A DNA stretch of 64,000 nucleotides, taken from contig CM065801.1 of assembly GCA_033398695.1 (NCBI GenBank), forward strand, positions 6,572,001 through 6,636,000. The letters run 5' to 3'. The notes beneath the pieces are model-generated. The model saw only the letters and a program-made list of their open reading frames with translations, ran no database searches and was not told the DNA's origin. Origin of the DNA: Orobanche coerulescens (Eukaryota; Streptophyta; Magnoliopsida; Lamiales; Orobanchaceae). The position numbers were made by a program, and so were the translations under genes. Below, piece after piece: positions 22,116 through 33,554 of this stretch; position 1 is the stretch's first letter; each line of letters starts with the position of its first letter.

Positions 22116-22892
22116 GTGGCAATTTCTAATGCCCATAAATCGTTTTGCAAAGCCTGTTCACTAGCAAAGTTGATACCCTCTCCGTCCTTTGCTAAAGACT
22201 CAACACAAAACATTCGCTTCTTACAAAGAATTCAAGGGGGCATATGTGGACCTATTCAGCCAGAGTGCGGACCATTAAGATATTTTATGGTTCTGGTTGA
22301 TGCATCGACGCGATGGTCACATGTCGCTCTGCTATCCACGAGAAATGCTGCATTTGCTAAACTCCTAGCACAAATCATCAAGTTACGGGCTAACCACCCC
22401 GACTTCCCAATCTCGTCATTAAGATTGGACAATGCTGGAGAGTTTACGTCAAAGTCTTTTGACGACTATTGCATGTCGATTGGGATTGATGTTGAACATC
22501 CCGTCCCCCACGTTCATTCGCAGAACGGCCTTGCCGAGGCTATGATTAAGCGGTTACAGCTTATCGCCCGAGCATTGGTATTGCGCACCAACTTGCCGAT
22601 TTCTGCCTGGGGTTATGCAATTTTGCATGCGGCTATACTTATTCGCTTTCGACCCACTGCCAATCAACTCTTTAGTGCGTACCAGTTGGTAACTGGATAT
22701 GAGCCTGATATTTCACACTTACGCATTTTTGGTTGTGTAGTCTATGTGCCAATTACGCCTCCACAGCGTACTAAAATGGGTCCGCAAAGACGATTAGGTA
22801 TATATGTTGGCTATGAATTGCCTAAAATTATCCGCTATTTGGAACCTTTGACAGGAGATGCATTTCGCAAGATTTGCAGATTGTCACTTTGA
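22116..22892 (+). pseudogene. copia-A integrase
   Basis: The frame opens in the HHCC zinc domain remnant (KSFCKACSLAKLIPSPSF). It continues into the catalytic core: GPLRYFMVLVDASTRWSHVA, LRLDNAGEFTSKSFDDYC and VEHPVPHVHSQNGLAEAMIK supply the D, D and E positions of the integrase triad. The C-terminal part FGCVVYVPITPPQRTKMGPQ and LGIYVGYELPKIIRYLEP is typical of this copia group. Frame is lost at LTGDAF because a few bases present in copia-B are deleted. Integrase would insert the cDNA into chromosomes in an active element. Confidence 0.9.
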
Positions 22893-22964
22893 TGAGACAA
22901 ACTTCCCGTCGTTAGGGGGAGAGAGGAATCGAACGATTCCAGTTGAACGCCAGGAAATTGTCTG

Positions 22965-25676
22965 GTGTGCTCCCTCCTTGCCTCATCAAGATCCCCGCAC
23001 AGCTCATCCGAGCTAGAAGTGCAACGTATTCTCAGACTTCAAAAAGTTGCGGATTCGATGCCCGACAGCTTTACTGATACTGCGAAAGTGACAAGATCTA
23101 TCATTCCCGCTGCGAATGTTCCTGCAAGGTTAGAAGTCCCAGTTATAGGGCAAGGTTCAGCCGCCCAAAGGAATGATGCCCCCGGCGTCAACCTTAGTGG
23201 TGGGACGGCCTTGTGCTCTTATCCACCTTTCGAAGAGGGGAGGCCAGTGGGTAGAAAGGATACCGAACCTCGAAAGAGAAGAGGAACGGAGGCACAAAAT
23301 CCTCTCATCATCGACACAGTGACTCCGTCACACGAGATTATCTCTGACTACGGATATGTCCTCGAATCAACAATGGAACAATCGACGAACGCGTCGGAAA
23401 CTTTGTTGATGTCAGAAAATAAAGAAATCTCGATGCAATGTACGAGTGAATACGTACTATTGGACAGGCCGTCCACGCTAGTCGATGATGATTTTGCCTA
23501 CTCGGTCGCTCAAGATATTATTGAAGACGACGATGCTGAGCCGCGCTCGGTTGCTGAGTGTCAACAACGAGCTGATTGGCCGAAATGGAAAGATGCAATG
23601 CAGGCTGAACTAGACTCAATGGCTAAACGTGAGGTATTTGGCCGTATCGAGCCAATACCCGTGGGCGTTAAACCAGTTGGACATAAGTGGGTCTTTGTTC
23701 GTAAACGCAATGATAAGGATGAGGTCATGCGTTACAAAACGAGACTAGTTGCCAAAGTCTTCTCGCAGCGCCCTGGCATTGACTACGAGGAGACGTATTC
23801 TCCCGTTATGGACATCATCACTTTCCGCTACTTAGTCAGTTTGGTAGTGTCCGAAAAACTGAACATGCAGCTTATGGATGTGGTTACAGCGTATCTTTAT
23901 GGGGATCTAGATACGGATATCTATATGAAAGTTCCCGAAGGGATTTCATTGCCCAAATCAAGTAGCTCTAAACCACGGAGCGCTTACGCTGTGAAATTGC
24001 GTCGTTCACTGTATGGGTTGAAACAATCCGGATGGATGTGGTACAACCGCCTAAGTGAATACTTGGTTGGGAAGGGATACAAGAACAGTGACATCTATCC
24101 ATGCATTTTCGTGAAAAGAACAGATGCAGGATTCGTGATTGTAGCCGTTTATGTAGATGACATGAATGTTTCCACAATCTATGGAGCTTGATCTTCTCCA
24201 ATTAGAACTTTTCTTTTATCTTCCCTTCTGCCCATGTCTTTCTTTTATTCTTCTTTCTTCAATCAGGGCAGTCATATTGGATATGAGTTGTCATATGACT
24301 GTTGTAGCATTCTACTTTCCAGTTCCCAACTTTCTGATTTCTCATGGGATTCTCTTTGTAATTCCTTTTGTGCTTCGAGTAATTTTTATGATATTACAGA
24401 ATCTCTACATAATGCATGCATCTCTTCCTCAATGTTTAGAGGGCTATGTGGGATGATGTCAACTGAGTTCTTAGCTGGGGATTCAGTTGTAAAAGCTACT
24501 CCCTACTCAGCTGGCTCACTTGATGATGTGAATCGAATTTTTAAATGAATGCCTAGAGGATCGGTACCATAGATGAGGTCAATAAAACGGCCCGCTACCT
24601 TCAATCCGAATTCGAGATGAAAGATCTGGGGAGGACTCGATTCTGCTTGGGCTTAGAGCTAGAACATCGAGATAATGGTATACTCATTCATCAGTCTGCC
24701 TATGTCCACAAAATGCTCAGGCGATTTAGCATGGACAAGGCACATCCTCTTGCTACCCCCATGATTGGTCGAAGTCTGGAAATGAACAAGGATCCGTTTC
24801 GTCCCAAAGAGGAGGATGAAGAGGTCCTTGGAGCAGAAACACCGTACCTTAGCGCAATCGGTGCGTTGTTGTATCTGGCTCAATGTACTCGTCCAGACAT
24901 CGCATTCTCTGTGAATCTGTTAGCGAGATTTAGCTCTGCTCCCACGATAAGGCATTGGAATGGAGTAAAACACATCTTTCGATACTTGAAAGGCTCCAGT
25001 GACCTTGGATTGTTCTTTCCCTACGCAAGAGAGAGCGATATTCCGAAAGGAATTGTTGAGGTTAAGACGATGCATACCGACCGTCGATCTTCCTCTGATA
25101 TTGCAGCTAAGCATGGTAGCTTGACTACCAGAAGTGCTAATGCGAGCAAGCTTACCCCTTATGCAGAGAATCCTAACGACACGTTAGTTGGATTTGCTGA
25201 TGCCGGTTATCTCTCTGACCCGCATAAAGGATGTTCTCAAACTGGTTATGTGTTCACCATTGGGAATACGGCGATATCTTGGCGATCTACCAAGCAGACC
25301 CTGGTTGCTACTTCCTTGAACCATGCAGAGATAATTGCATTGCACGAATCCGTAAGGGAGTGCATTTGGCTCCGATCGACCATAGACCATATACGAGGAA
25401 CGTGTGGATTAGATCCCACTACAAAGAACCCCTACTTGCATCTTTGAGGACAATGCGGCATGCATTGAGCGGATGAAGTTAGGTTTCATTAAGGGTGACA
25501 ATACCAAGCATATTGCGCGAAGTTCTTTTATAATCGGCAGAAATTCTGAATATCGAAGTGAAACAAGTGAGTTAGATGAGAATTTCGCAGACTTGTTCAC
25601 TATGTCACTGCCGAAATCTACATTTCAGAATCATGTGCGAAGGATCGTCTTGTGTCGATTATCCGAGCTCAACTAA
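22965..25676 (+). pseudogene. copia-A reverse transcriptase and RNase H, interrupted
   Basis: RT motifs are DWPKWKDAMQAELDSM, KPVGHKWVFVRKRN, TYSPVMDIITFRYLVSL, MDVVTAYLYGDLDTDIYMK, RSLYGLKQSGWMWYNRL and the catalytic VAVYVDDMNV ending near 24170. A foreign block of about 390 bp follows. RT resumes near 24558 with MKDLGRTRFCLGLELEHRD, RFSMDKAHPLATPM and CTRPDIAFSVNLLARFSS. RNase H then follows (LVGFADAGYLSDPHKGCSQT, SLNHAEIIALHESVRECIWL), with frame breaks near 25447 and in the last segment (NTKHIARSSF). Copia-B provides the uninterrupted reference for the junction. Confidence 0.9.
24170..24560 (-). other. Foreign insert in copia-A, possible captured gene fragment
   Basis: Copia-B reads GATGACATGAATGTTATCGG. 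In copia-A this is split after GATGACATGAATG and resumes at ATCGGTACCATAG. The ~390-bp insert has no LTR, inverted repeat or tail. One minus-strand frame gives protein-like text with few stops: SPAKNSVDIIPHSPLNIEEE, MHALCRDSVIS, a stop, then KLLEAQKELQRESHEKSES and ESRMLQQSYDNSYPI. I do not recognise the family. A host exon fragment captured by the retroelement, or filler DNA from break repair, would both fit. Confidence 0.5.
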
Positions 25677-25881
25677 TGATAGCTCGATGGAATGAGCTGT
25701 CATGTATACCTCAGGGGGAGTATACTTCACATGATTCTGACATTTGTAGTTGGTGCGTTGCGCTCTTTTTCCTCACCAAAGTCTATGTTTTTCCCATGGG
25801 GTTTTATTTGACTTGGAAAGGTTTTTTACCGAGGCAACACCTTATGCACCATGTTAGTATTAGTGTTCGACACAGGGGGAG

Positions 25882-26113
25882 TGTTCCGGGAAATCCTTCC
25901 CATATTGGTGTCTTACCTAATACTAGTTGTAGGGGGATAAGAGTTATGGAAGGTTCTGGACTCTTCTATAAGTAGTTGGATCATGTTAGATGTCTTACCT
26001 TAACTAGGAATCCTATGTATGGAAAGACTCTCTTTGTAATGCCTATATAAAGACCCCTCTATTCATTGTTATCAATACAATTGATTTGATGTCTTTACTT
26101 TTCTCCTCAAACA
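25882..26113 (+). repeat. copia-A 3' LTR (232 bp)
   Basis: It begins TGTTCCGGGAAATCC after the polypurine tract and ends CTCCTCAAACA. It aligns along its length to the copia-B 5' LTR at 32632-32862, including ATGTCTTACCTTAACTA, GGAATCCTATGTATGGAA and the promoter-like CCTATATAAAG near 26042-26052. Confidence 0.9.
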
Positions 26114-26965
26114 ATTTAGTAATTTTTAACATATATAAGAACACCTTAAAAGTATTTTGGACGTGTATCAATTGCTTAGTGAATTAGTATTATCACTTAT
26201 ATTAGTTTATTAAATTATAAGTTACTATAAATTACATAAGAAAAACATAGTACGAGGAATTTCTAAATTTCTAGACTATTTATAAGTTATTATATTTTTA
26301 TTAAATTAACTTAAGTAAATTCAAAAGTTCAACACTTGTAAATTAAAAAATTTAGAAATTTCAACACAAATCATTTAATCTAGAAAAACACAACATAAAT
26401 AAAAACTAATAACTTATTACAAGTTATAAACAATTCTAAATTACAACATAAATTTATAAACAATATCACAAGTTATTATAAATTACATAAAAAAACACAA
26501 CATAAATAATTTCAACATTCTAAATGTCAACACAACGACACAATTCATTTAATTTCATTCAAAAAATAAAAAATAATAAAAAAAAAAACAAGAACCGCCG
26601 ATTTTGCGCCCGGAAACTGGCCCTTCTGCAGAACACCCGGGCCGGTTATGGTTCACCTTTTCTGGTGAACCAGAAATGCTGGTTCGGGCCCGGAACCGAC
26701 AGTTCACGGCCCGGTGGCAACACTAGTTTTGAGGGTTTGAATAAGAATTCAACCCCCCACCCCCACCCCACCCCACCCCCCGCCGGCTGTATTTTTGATT
26801 GAGAACTGATCTGACAATACTTGATCCTTTTGATGTTTGTATAAATTATGTTATGCAAACAAAGTCGATAGCTTTAAACAATGGATCACTGCAGTAATTC
26901 CTACAACTATAGTGTTCTGAAGTGCATTAGATGGCACGTGTAGTGCGTTCGCCGAATGCATTCTG

Positions 26966-27040
26966 GCGTGGCGTGTATGAACGGTACAGATTGATGCACT
27001 AGATGGAGCATCGATCTGCACCGTCCATGCACGCCACGTG
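26966..27040. repeat. Imperfect inverted repeat (hairpin)
   Basis: GTGGCGTGTATGAACGGTAC followed by AGATTGATGC (about 26968-26998) pairs with the complement of GCATCGATCTGCACCGTCC followed by ATGCACGCCAC (about 27008-27038), leaving a short loop. Four or so mismatches occur. Outer CGTGTAGTGCGTTCG and CGTGTAGTGCATCCG copies flank it in the same orientation. Confidence 0.65.
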
Positions 27041-27309
27041 TAGTGCATCCGGCAAAAGATGCACTATATGAGGGTGAGGGTGTACCATGGACCCAACCTG
27101 CTCTGAGTCATTAAAACTTCCACTTTGCATTAACTTTGTGGACACATGATGGTATCTCATGGGGACCTAAGACCTCCTGTGGCTTTTACTTCAGACAGCA
27201 CAGACCATCTAATCATTGTAAAAAAAAAAAAAAAAAAAACCTAATACCTAATCTAATATCTCCTTTTTCTTGTGGCTGTTAGGCTTCCTTGGACTACTTT
27301 TAAGAAATT

Positions 27310-27401
27310 AAGAAAAATACCCTTAGTTGTGAGAAATTTTATATTTACCCCCTTTAAGAAAAATATCCTTAGTTGTGAGAAATTTTATATTTACCCCCTT
27401 T
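27310..27401 (+). repeat. 46-bp tandem duplication
   Basis: Two adjacent copies begin AAGAAAAATACCCTTAG / AAGAAAAATATCCTTAG and share TTGTGAGAAATTTTATATTT and ACCCCCTTT. They start at 27310 and 27356. Confidence 0.9.
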
Positions 27402-28046
27402 TATAAAAACATGTACGCTTTGTCTAAACTATTCATTTTACTCTCTTTTATTTACGTAAAAAAATGATTTTGTACTCTAAAATTTCAAAGGGTTTTTTAC
27501 ACAAGCACCTCATGAGTAACTCACATATTACAAATAAATCCACCCTCCGTTAACTTTTCACATTTAGACCGCCTGCCCTTGTAAAAATTTTCAAAACACT
27601 TGTTAATTTTTTAATTTTCAGTAGAAAAAAAAAATAATTATGATGTCATAATCCCAGGGGTCTAATTATAAAATTTTAATTCCATTTTTTCTAAAAAAAA
27701 TAAAAATAAAAATAATAATTTGAATGGGATTTTTACGGACTCTTTTTTGTGGGTTGCCATAACTTTCCTTCTGATTCAAATTTTGAAATCGTCCGAAATT
27801 GCAGGGTAGAAAAATCTAAAATCCCGGTTATTCAAAAATAAAAATAACAATATAACTGTGTAATTTGTAAAACTAACACAACTTTAATTTCGACCACTGT
27901 GGGTCTTTTTGTGATTAGATCAAACCTCGTGGGTGTTTTTCATAATTAAATATATTTATTTTTCAGCAGTAAAACTACAACATCAAAAAGGCCTCAGCTC
28001 ACCAGTTCAATCAGACATTACATAAATAATAAATGAACCAAAAAGC

Positions 28047-30288
28047 TTAAGTTGTTGGACCTTGAATTGTTTCCAAAAGATGCTCAATTCTGTATTTCAT
28101 AACAGGTTGACCAGACTTTGTTTTCTTAAACATTTTCTCCTTCAGATCTCTTCTCCGAGCTCCGGTTCTCTCTCTCTCTTCCTTCTTCGCCTGAATTGCG
28201 GCTTCTCTCTCCACCCTAGCTTTCTCTTTCTCCTCACGCTTCTTCTCGTACAACTCCCCAAGACTCTGTGCATTCTTTTTGCCCTTTTTGTTCCGGTTCA
28301 CATAACCACCTTTGTTTGTTTCGTTATCACCCTGTAGCAACAATTAGAGAATCGCAAACCAGATCAAAATTTCCCACATCACCTTCTGATGTGAGCATGT
28401 AAATATACCCAACATAAAGCGATAATTACGGAAACTACCCCGGAGGTTTAGTTTAATTAACAAAGATAGAGTTATCTTTGTAAATTATCCAAAAAAAAAA
28501 ACCGATCATGGCTTTCTAAAAATACCATCATGAGGTTTGTCTTTGTTTGATTACAAAGTTGGCCCTTACCGGAGTGTATCTTATGAAATAGAAACAAATG
28601 TTAAGGGACATATTCGTAATTTTGAATGATCATCTAGAGTTAAAATGGACACATACTAGTTGTGCCAAGTATAAAGATTGCTGCATCAACTCATACCAAC
28701 CACAACCGAATACAACCCCAAAAGACACAAAAAAGAAAAACAGAGTTGGATTGGAAAATAAATTCACACCTCCAATTCCAATGGTCTCTCGTCTGTGGAA
28801 TGAACATTCAGCTGCTCTTGTTGCTTTAATGATCTCTTATATTTCCGAACATATTTAGCATTTTTATAGAACTCTCTTTGCTTTTCTACAAGAGAAACAA
28901 TTAGTAATTAGTGCATAGATATAATCAGTGTTTTAGATAGCACCAAATAGAGTGATCCGTAGAGCGCTACAGACCTCCGGCGCGCCGTAGCGCATCCGAA
29001 ATCGCGTCTTGCACTGATAGTGTGCGCTCTTTGACATGTTGCCGGCTATTTAAGCTATAGCATAAACTATTACGCTATTTCGGCAAAAACTTGCGGTATT
29101 TGTGCAAAAAATTGAGACGGCATGAGGACAGAGATTTTTTAGGACAAAGTCTTTTAACAACCTGCTCAAATAAATAATCAATTTTCATATCGATCGGCTC
29201 AACCAAATAAAACATCCACTTGAAGAAAAAAAGGACCGGAACCTTAGAAGAAGGCTAGCGCACGCGTAGAAGGTCTGAGACTGAGAGGCGCGATTTTTGG
29301 TGCGTCTTTGAAATTTGAACTCAAAGAGCTGCCCCTCTCTTGGTATTGCACGATAATTTACAAATGTAAGTATATTTTTATTTTTTATGCTTTTATCATT
29401 AATGATTTCGTTGATTTACTAAGATGAGTGTATTTTTATTTTTTTTTAATAACAACAATTGACATGCTAGAATAGGTCAGGCTATGTGCTACGCTATTTA
29501 GGCTACGCCACGACGGAACAAAAAGACTACACATGTAATAAGCCCTATTTAAAACACTGGATATCATAGGATACGAAATCAATCATCCTTTATAAGCATC
29601 AGTAATCTCACGACTTTAGACATAATTGTAATGTCAGTGAAATCGCCTAAATGTAAAGGGGTCAGAACGTGGTGAGCCACTTCGGTCCATTGAGTAGCTT
29701 AGAAAGAATCAATGTTTTGATCGACCATGGTACTTGGGATCTTATGGATGAAGATATAGTCTCGCTAGATCCCATTGGATTTCATTCGAGGAGCCTTATT
29801 TTGACCCGTCAGACGGTTGCTTAGAACTAAATTTTAAAATAAAAAAAAACCAAGAAAACAAAGAAAACTCTAACAAACTAAAATAACTTAAAAACCCAAA
29901 AAAAAAAAAAAGAACCGTAAAATATTGAAAAACTAAAAAACTAAAGGGTCCATCTTAACCCCTCGTCCCAAGTGGTGTTCTTTAGAAAACAAACTAAAGA
30001 GAAACTCTGAAAAAAAAAGTATTTGGATCCCGTCTGACAGAATAACATATTCCATCGAACGGTCTGACACGTGTTTTCGCCGAATGCAAAACATTGTAAG
30101 AAATTAATAGCATCGTCACCATCAACACTTAACAAACAGAATGTGTTAATCGAATTATCACTTGGCCTTGACGCGTCACGCATACACAAAATAATCCAAG
30201 CATGATAAAATCCAATTCTATAACTATACAACTTATTGATCTAAAAGCATCATATATAAAATGCAAATACCACGATCAAAACCTGTCT

Positions 30289-30324
<36 letters not shown>

Positions 30325-30625
30325 CGAACTCTTTTTCCCAGCTACTTACTGTACACTTCATGTAAAAATTCAATTGGAAAGCTATTTGGAAAAAGAAGAA
30401 CTCCATAATGAAAGAGACGGAGGGAGAAAACATACTTATCAAAGAAGGGTTGTAATTTTCATTCCTAGTCTTAGCATTCGCGAATGATTCGAGCGACAGG
30501 CCGCCTCTGCCTCCCAATCTCTGCATATTCCTTTTCATCTTCTTCTTGTTCTTGAACAAATCCTGGCCACCCGTTTGCTTCCCTTGATTTCCATTTCGAT
30601 CGGAGATTCCTCCACCTTTCGTCAT
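28047..30625 (-). CDS. FYV7: FYV7/CCDC59-like rRNA-processing protein, 3 exons
   Basis: Minus-strand exons are 30436-30625, 28770-28885 and 28047-28331, with GT-AG introns, joining to 591 nt (196 residues plus stop) without frame breaks. The protein is very basic. Exon 1 has [20 protein letters not shown]; exon 2 has [20 protein letters not shown]; exon 3 has a charged helical stretch ([20 protein letters not shown]) and the diagnostic C terminus [20 protein letters not shown]. This N- and C-terminal pattern is that of the FYV7 / CCDC59 (TAP26) family, linked in yeast to small-subunit rRNA processing in the nucleolus. The plant role is inferred from the family. The start is the first ATG of exon 1. 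Intron 1 (1,550 bp) holds a hAT element and a TA microsatellite. An RTE LINE tail lies about 115 bp beyond the start codon in head-to-head orientation. Confidence 0.88.
28926..29559. mobile_element. hAT non-autonomous element in FYV7-like intron 1
   Basis: 634 bp with terminal inverted repeats CAGTGTTTTAGATAG and (inverted) CAGTGTTTTAAATAG. It is flanked by 8-bp duplications GATATAAT (28918-28925) and GATATCAT (29560-29567), one mismatch apart. The interior has ACGCTATTT / GGCTACGCC-like blocks near both ends and no transposase. TIR start and duplication length define hAT. Confidence 0.88.
30292..30322. repeat. (TA)n microsatellite in FYV7-like intron 1
   Basis: About 30 bp of uninterrupted alternating TA, roughly 110 bp inside the intron from the exon-1 donor. 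Confidence 0.95.
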
Positions 30626-30739
30626 CTCTTCACCACTAATGCGGTATTGTGATTTAAATTCAATACCCTAATTGCAATCGTCGAAATGGGGATTTCTAGA
30701 GTGAATGAATGAGAGCTTCGATTTTCTTCACGCAAGCGC

Positions 30740-31442
30740 TAGAAGTGGCGCCTATTTCACCGAAAGTTAGGGAAGGGAGATTGAGATGGTTTGGCCACGT
30801 CCGCATGAGGCAGGCTTCTGCTCCGGTGAGGAGGGTCGAGAGTTTAGTAGTGGTCGGGGAGAGGAGGAGAGGCGGGCCAGGGAGGGACGTGGGAGGAAGC
30901 GGTGAGATTAGATTTGAAGGCGCCTTAAACCTTTCCGAGCCAGCTGTTGATAGGTGCGCTTGGAGGCGGCAGATCAAAGTTGTGGATTCTTTAGTTGGGA
31001 GTGGTGCTGTAGTTGAGAGTCTCAGGGTTGGGTTGTCTCGGTTAGCATTGATCTAGAGCATTGCATTTTATTAATTTATTGTATATTTTATCCTATTGCC
31101 TCTTGCGTGTGGTGTATTTTCGACATGGAGTGTCTTGTGAGTCAATCTCTCTTCTGTTTGAGCGGCGTTCATCGGGAGTGAAGTAGCCAAATTCCTCTTA
31201 GGTAAGTCATGTGAATTAAGTCGTAGAACTGGGTATGATAATGTAATGAGTTTTTTTTTTTTCGTAGCATTTGCTTCACATTGTATTTTTCACTCAATAT
31301 GTTCTTTGTCTTAATTTGAAGTCTTCACTGAAAGCTTCCTCCTCTAGTAATAGGTAGGGGCATGGTTTGCGTACATCTTACCCTCCCCAGACCCTGCTCT
31401 GAGCGGAATATACTGGGTATGTTTGGTTTGGTTTGGTTTTTT
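30740..31442 (+). mobile_element. RTE-type LINE, 3' terminal fragment
   Basis: The open frame shows the conserved tail after the reverse transcriptase of plant RTE LINEs (KVREGRLRWFGHVRMRQA, then SAPVRRVESLVVVGERRR). It ends with CAWRRQIKVVDSL and a stop near 31054. The 3' UTR contains GCGTACATCTTACCCTCCCC and AGACCCTGCTCTGAGCGG, then GGAATATACTGGGTATG. It terminates in a TTTGG repeat (31421-31437), as expected for RTE elements that end in short repeats. The 5' part is absent; the exact 5' boundary and target duplication were not resolved. Confidence 0.8.
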
Positions 31443-32593
31443 TCTTTTAGGACCTCCCCTGCAGATAAGCCCTAGCAAAGGCCCACGACTATTGTGCTAA
31501 CTGTTTATTGTCCGACTAAGATAAGCGAGGCCCAAGAAGCCACTCGCTAATCTTAGCCCAAAAATTATTTCATCGTTTTCTTTAATAACGATTATCGGAA
31601 GTGTACGGGTCGATTGCCACAAAAGTAGTAAAGCAATTTTTTGTATCGAGTACTAATTACAATCAAAATCTGATCAATTATCTAATTGAATCGAAATAAT
31701 AATTGAGTTTGCAAGGATGTCTAAAGATTAAAGAAAATCTAAAGGATTTGTAAAAATAATATAAGTAAACCAAAAAAGTAAACCAATTTACACATATTAG
31801 TGAATAGTGATCTCATTCATTTCTCCTTCTCCAAATCCATCGAACCCAGTGGTGTCTCGTCAAAAGGTATGAGCTGCATAAACTTGATAAATCTTCATAT
31901 GATTGAATATAAATATTTGCTTGGGTCATTTCATGGAATTGAGGGATTGAGATTTGGATTTAGTTCGATTGGATATTGTGAATTTGTGGTGCTCGAAAAA
32001 TGAGAGAGAGAGAGAGAGATAGAGAGAGAGAGAGTTGAGAGTTTTGATTTGGGGTTGGAGGGGAGGGGGAACGGGCTTAGTGTTGGATTCAATGAGAAAA
32101 TTTAACTTTGGACTCAATATTGTAATGTTGGACCATAATATTAATGGATCAAAGGTAAATCTATTTGAACCACATCAACTTAGCACCGAGCCGAGCTTTT
32201 TCGAACCGTTCGGCTCGATTCGCCGAATATCGATTTTAAAGGTTCAGCTATACGTTTGATCCTCCGAGCCGAGCCTCGAATCGAACTATTTCGAACCGAA
32301 TACTCTGAATCGAATCGAACTTTCGAGTTCATTTACAGTCCTAGATTTGATACTCACAAACTTGGGTTTTGGAAGTCTTTTATAGTCGCCAGATTAAGTT
32401 TAGAACACAGAAAATTTGTAAAATTAATCAAGAAAGGAAACTGGGGGTGCGCCCCAAAAACCAATTTTTGGGCGAATGCATCACACTCACCCGACACCGC
32501 GTAAGGTAGCTGGCGCAGGCCAACGGCCAACTTCTTTTTTTCTTTTACTTTTTTTTTTACTTTTCTTTTTATTTATTTAATATGAATATTTGT

Positions 32594-32631
<38 letters not shown>
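31443..32631. other. Intergenic stretch before copia-B
   Basis: No supported gene. Contains a GA-rich microsatellite (about 31999-32034), CGAACCG/GAGCCG low-complexity sequence around 32190-32330, and a TA tract (32598-32629) that directly abuts the copia-B LTR. Confidence 0.55.
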
Positions 32632-32632
<1 letters not shown>

Positions 32633-32862
32633 GTTCGGGGATATCCTTCCCTTATTGGTGTCTTACCTAATACTGGTTGTAGGGGGATACAGAGATAGAA
32701 GGTTCTAGATCCTTCCAGAGGTAGTAGGATCCTATTAGATGTCTTACCTTAACTAAGAATCCTATGTATGGAAGGACTCTCATTGTAATGCCTATATAAA
32801 GGCCCCTCTATTCATTGTTATCAATACAACTGATTTGCTGTCTTTTACTTTCTCCTGAAACA
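32632..32862 (+). repeat. copia-B 5' LTR (231 bp)
   Basis: Starts TGTTCGGGGATATCC and ends TCTCCTGAAACA, homologous to the copia-A 3' LTR. It contains a CCTATATAAAG promoter-like box (about 32791-32801). CGTTATCAGCACG follows immediately and is the probable primer-binding region. Confidence 0.9.
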
Positions 32863-33554
32863 CGTTATCAGCACGTAGCTCAAAGAAAAAAAAAAGAACA
32901 AAATTGGCCAGCACTGCAACCACCGCCGTCGCTGCCCAGCAACCACCGCCGCCGACCGCCGCTGACCACCGCCACCGGCCAGCTCCAGCCCAGCCAAGTC
33001 CGACCCGGTTCAGAACCTCAGACCAAAAACCCGAACAATAACTTAATTTTCGGAAACCGCCAAAATTGCGCCCCCGGTTTCACGTCGTCGCATCGAGTAG
33101 CAACCGGTAGATCGAAGCACACCACAAATTCATCCATATCACGTGCCTAATTTTATAATCGAGGTAATTATCTGAACTTGTCCCTATTCAATTCTCTCAT
33201 TTTGGGAATTTTTTCTTTTGGGGACATGGGTTATTGTGTTCTTTATCTCCCATGCTACTTTGCGGTGGATGAGACCGCGAGAGAAGTCGGTATCTCTGCG
33301 TGTCGAAGAAAACTGTGTGACGGTCCTGAGGGAGTCACGGAATTGTTGAAAGTCGATACTTGTGGTTGTTGCATACACCACGTATCTGGGTGCGATTTGA
33401 TATCGCCGTTTTTTGTCGACTTTACTAAATAACAATTAAGGGAAGTACATCGAGTAACGGTTATGTTACACGCTTTTAAAAGCATCGATTGTGACCGTTT
33501 ATATTTTCACTGAAAATCCAACAAGACTAACTTCCTCTTGTTTATATCTTGTAG

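Larger units (their letters stand above)
21300..26113 (+). mobile_element. copia-A: Ty1/copia retrotransposon, 5' truncated
   Basis: A gag zinc-knuckle fragment is followed by GAG-pre-integrase, integrase, reverse transcriptase, RNase H, a polypurine tract (CACAGGGGGAG, 25871-25881) and a 3' LTR. Its pol is nearly identical to copia-B, so both belong to one family. The 5' LTR, most of gag and the protease active site are missing. Frameshifts, stops and a roughly 390-bp foreign insert after the YVDD box show that it is dead. Confidence 0.92.
26114..28046. other. Intergenic stretch between copia-A and the FYV7-like gene
   Basis: AT-rich and without supported genes. It contains a GGTTCACC/GGTGAACC hairpin (26649-26671), a C-run block with G-quadruplex potential on the minus strand (26753-26782), an imperfect inverted repeat (26966-27040), a poly(A) run (27221-27239) and a 46-bp tandem duplication (27310-27401). 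The last few hundred bases are the 3' flank of the FYV7-like gene. Confidence 0.55.

Noticed and set aside
28062..28337. Plus-strand ORF overlapping the FYV7-like exon 3
   Set aside because: It is the antisense of a charged, purine-rich exon; the minus-strand frame has the conserved family motif and matching splice sites.
30709..31056. A 115-codon host gene next to FYV7
   Set aside because: The RWFGHV...PVRR...WRRQI pattern is the C-terminal tail of an RTE LINE, and the 3' UTR ends in the RTE-type repeat.
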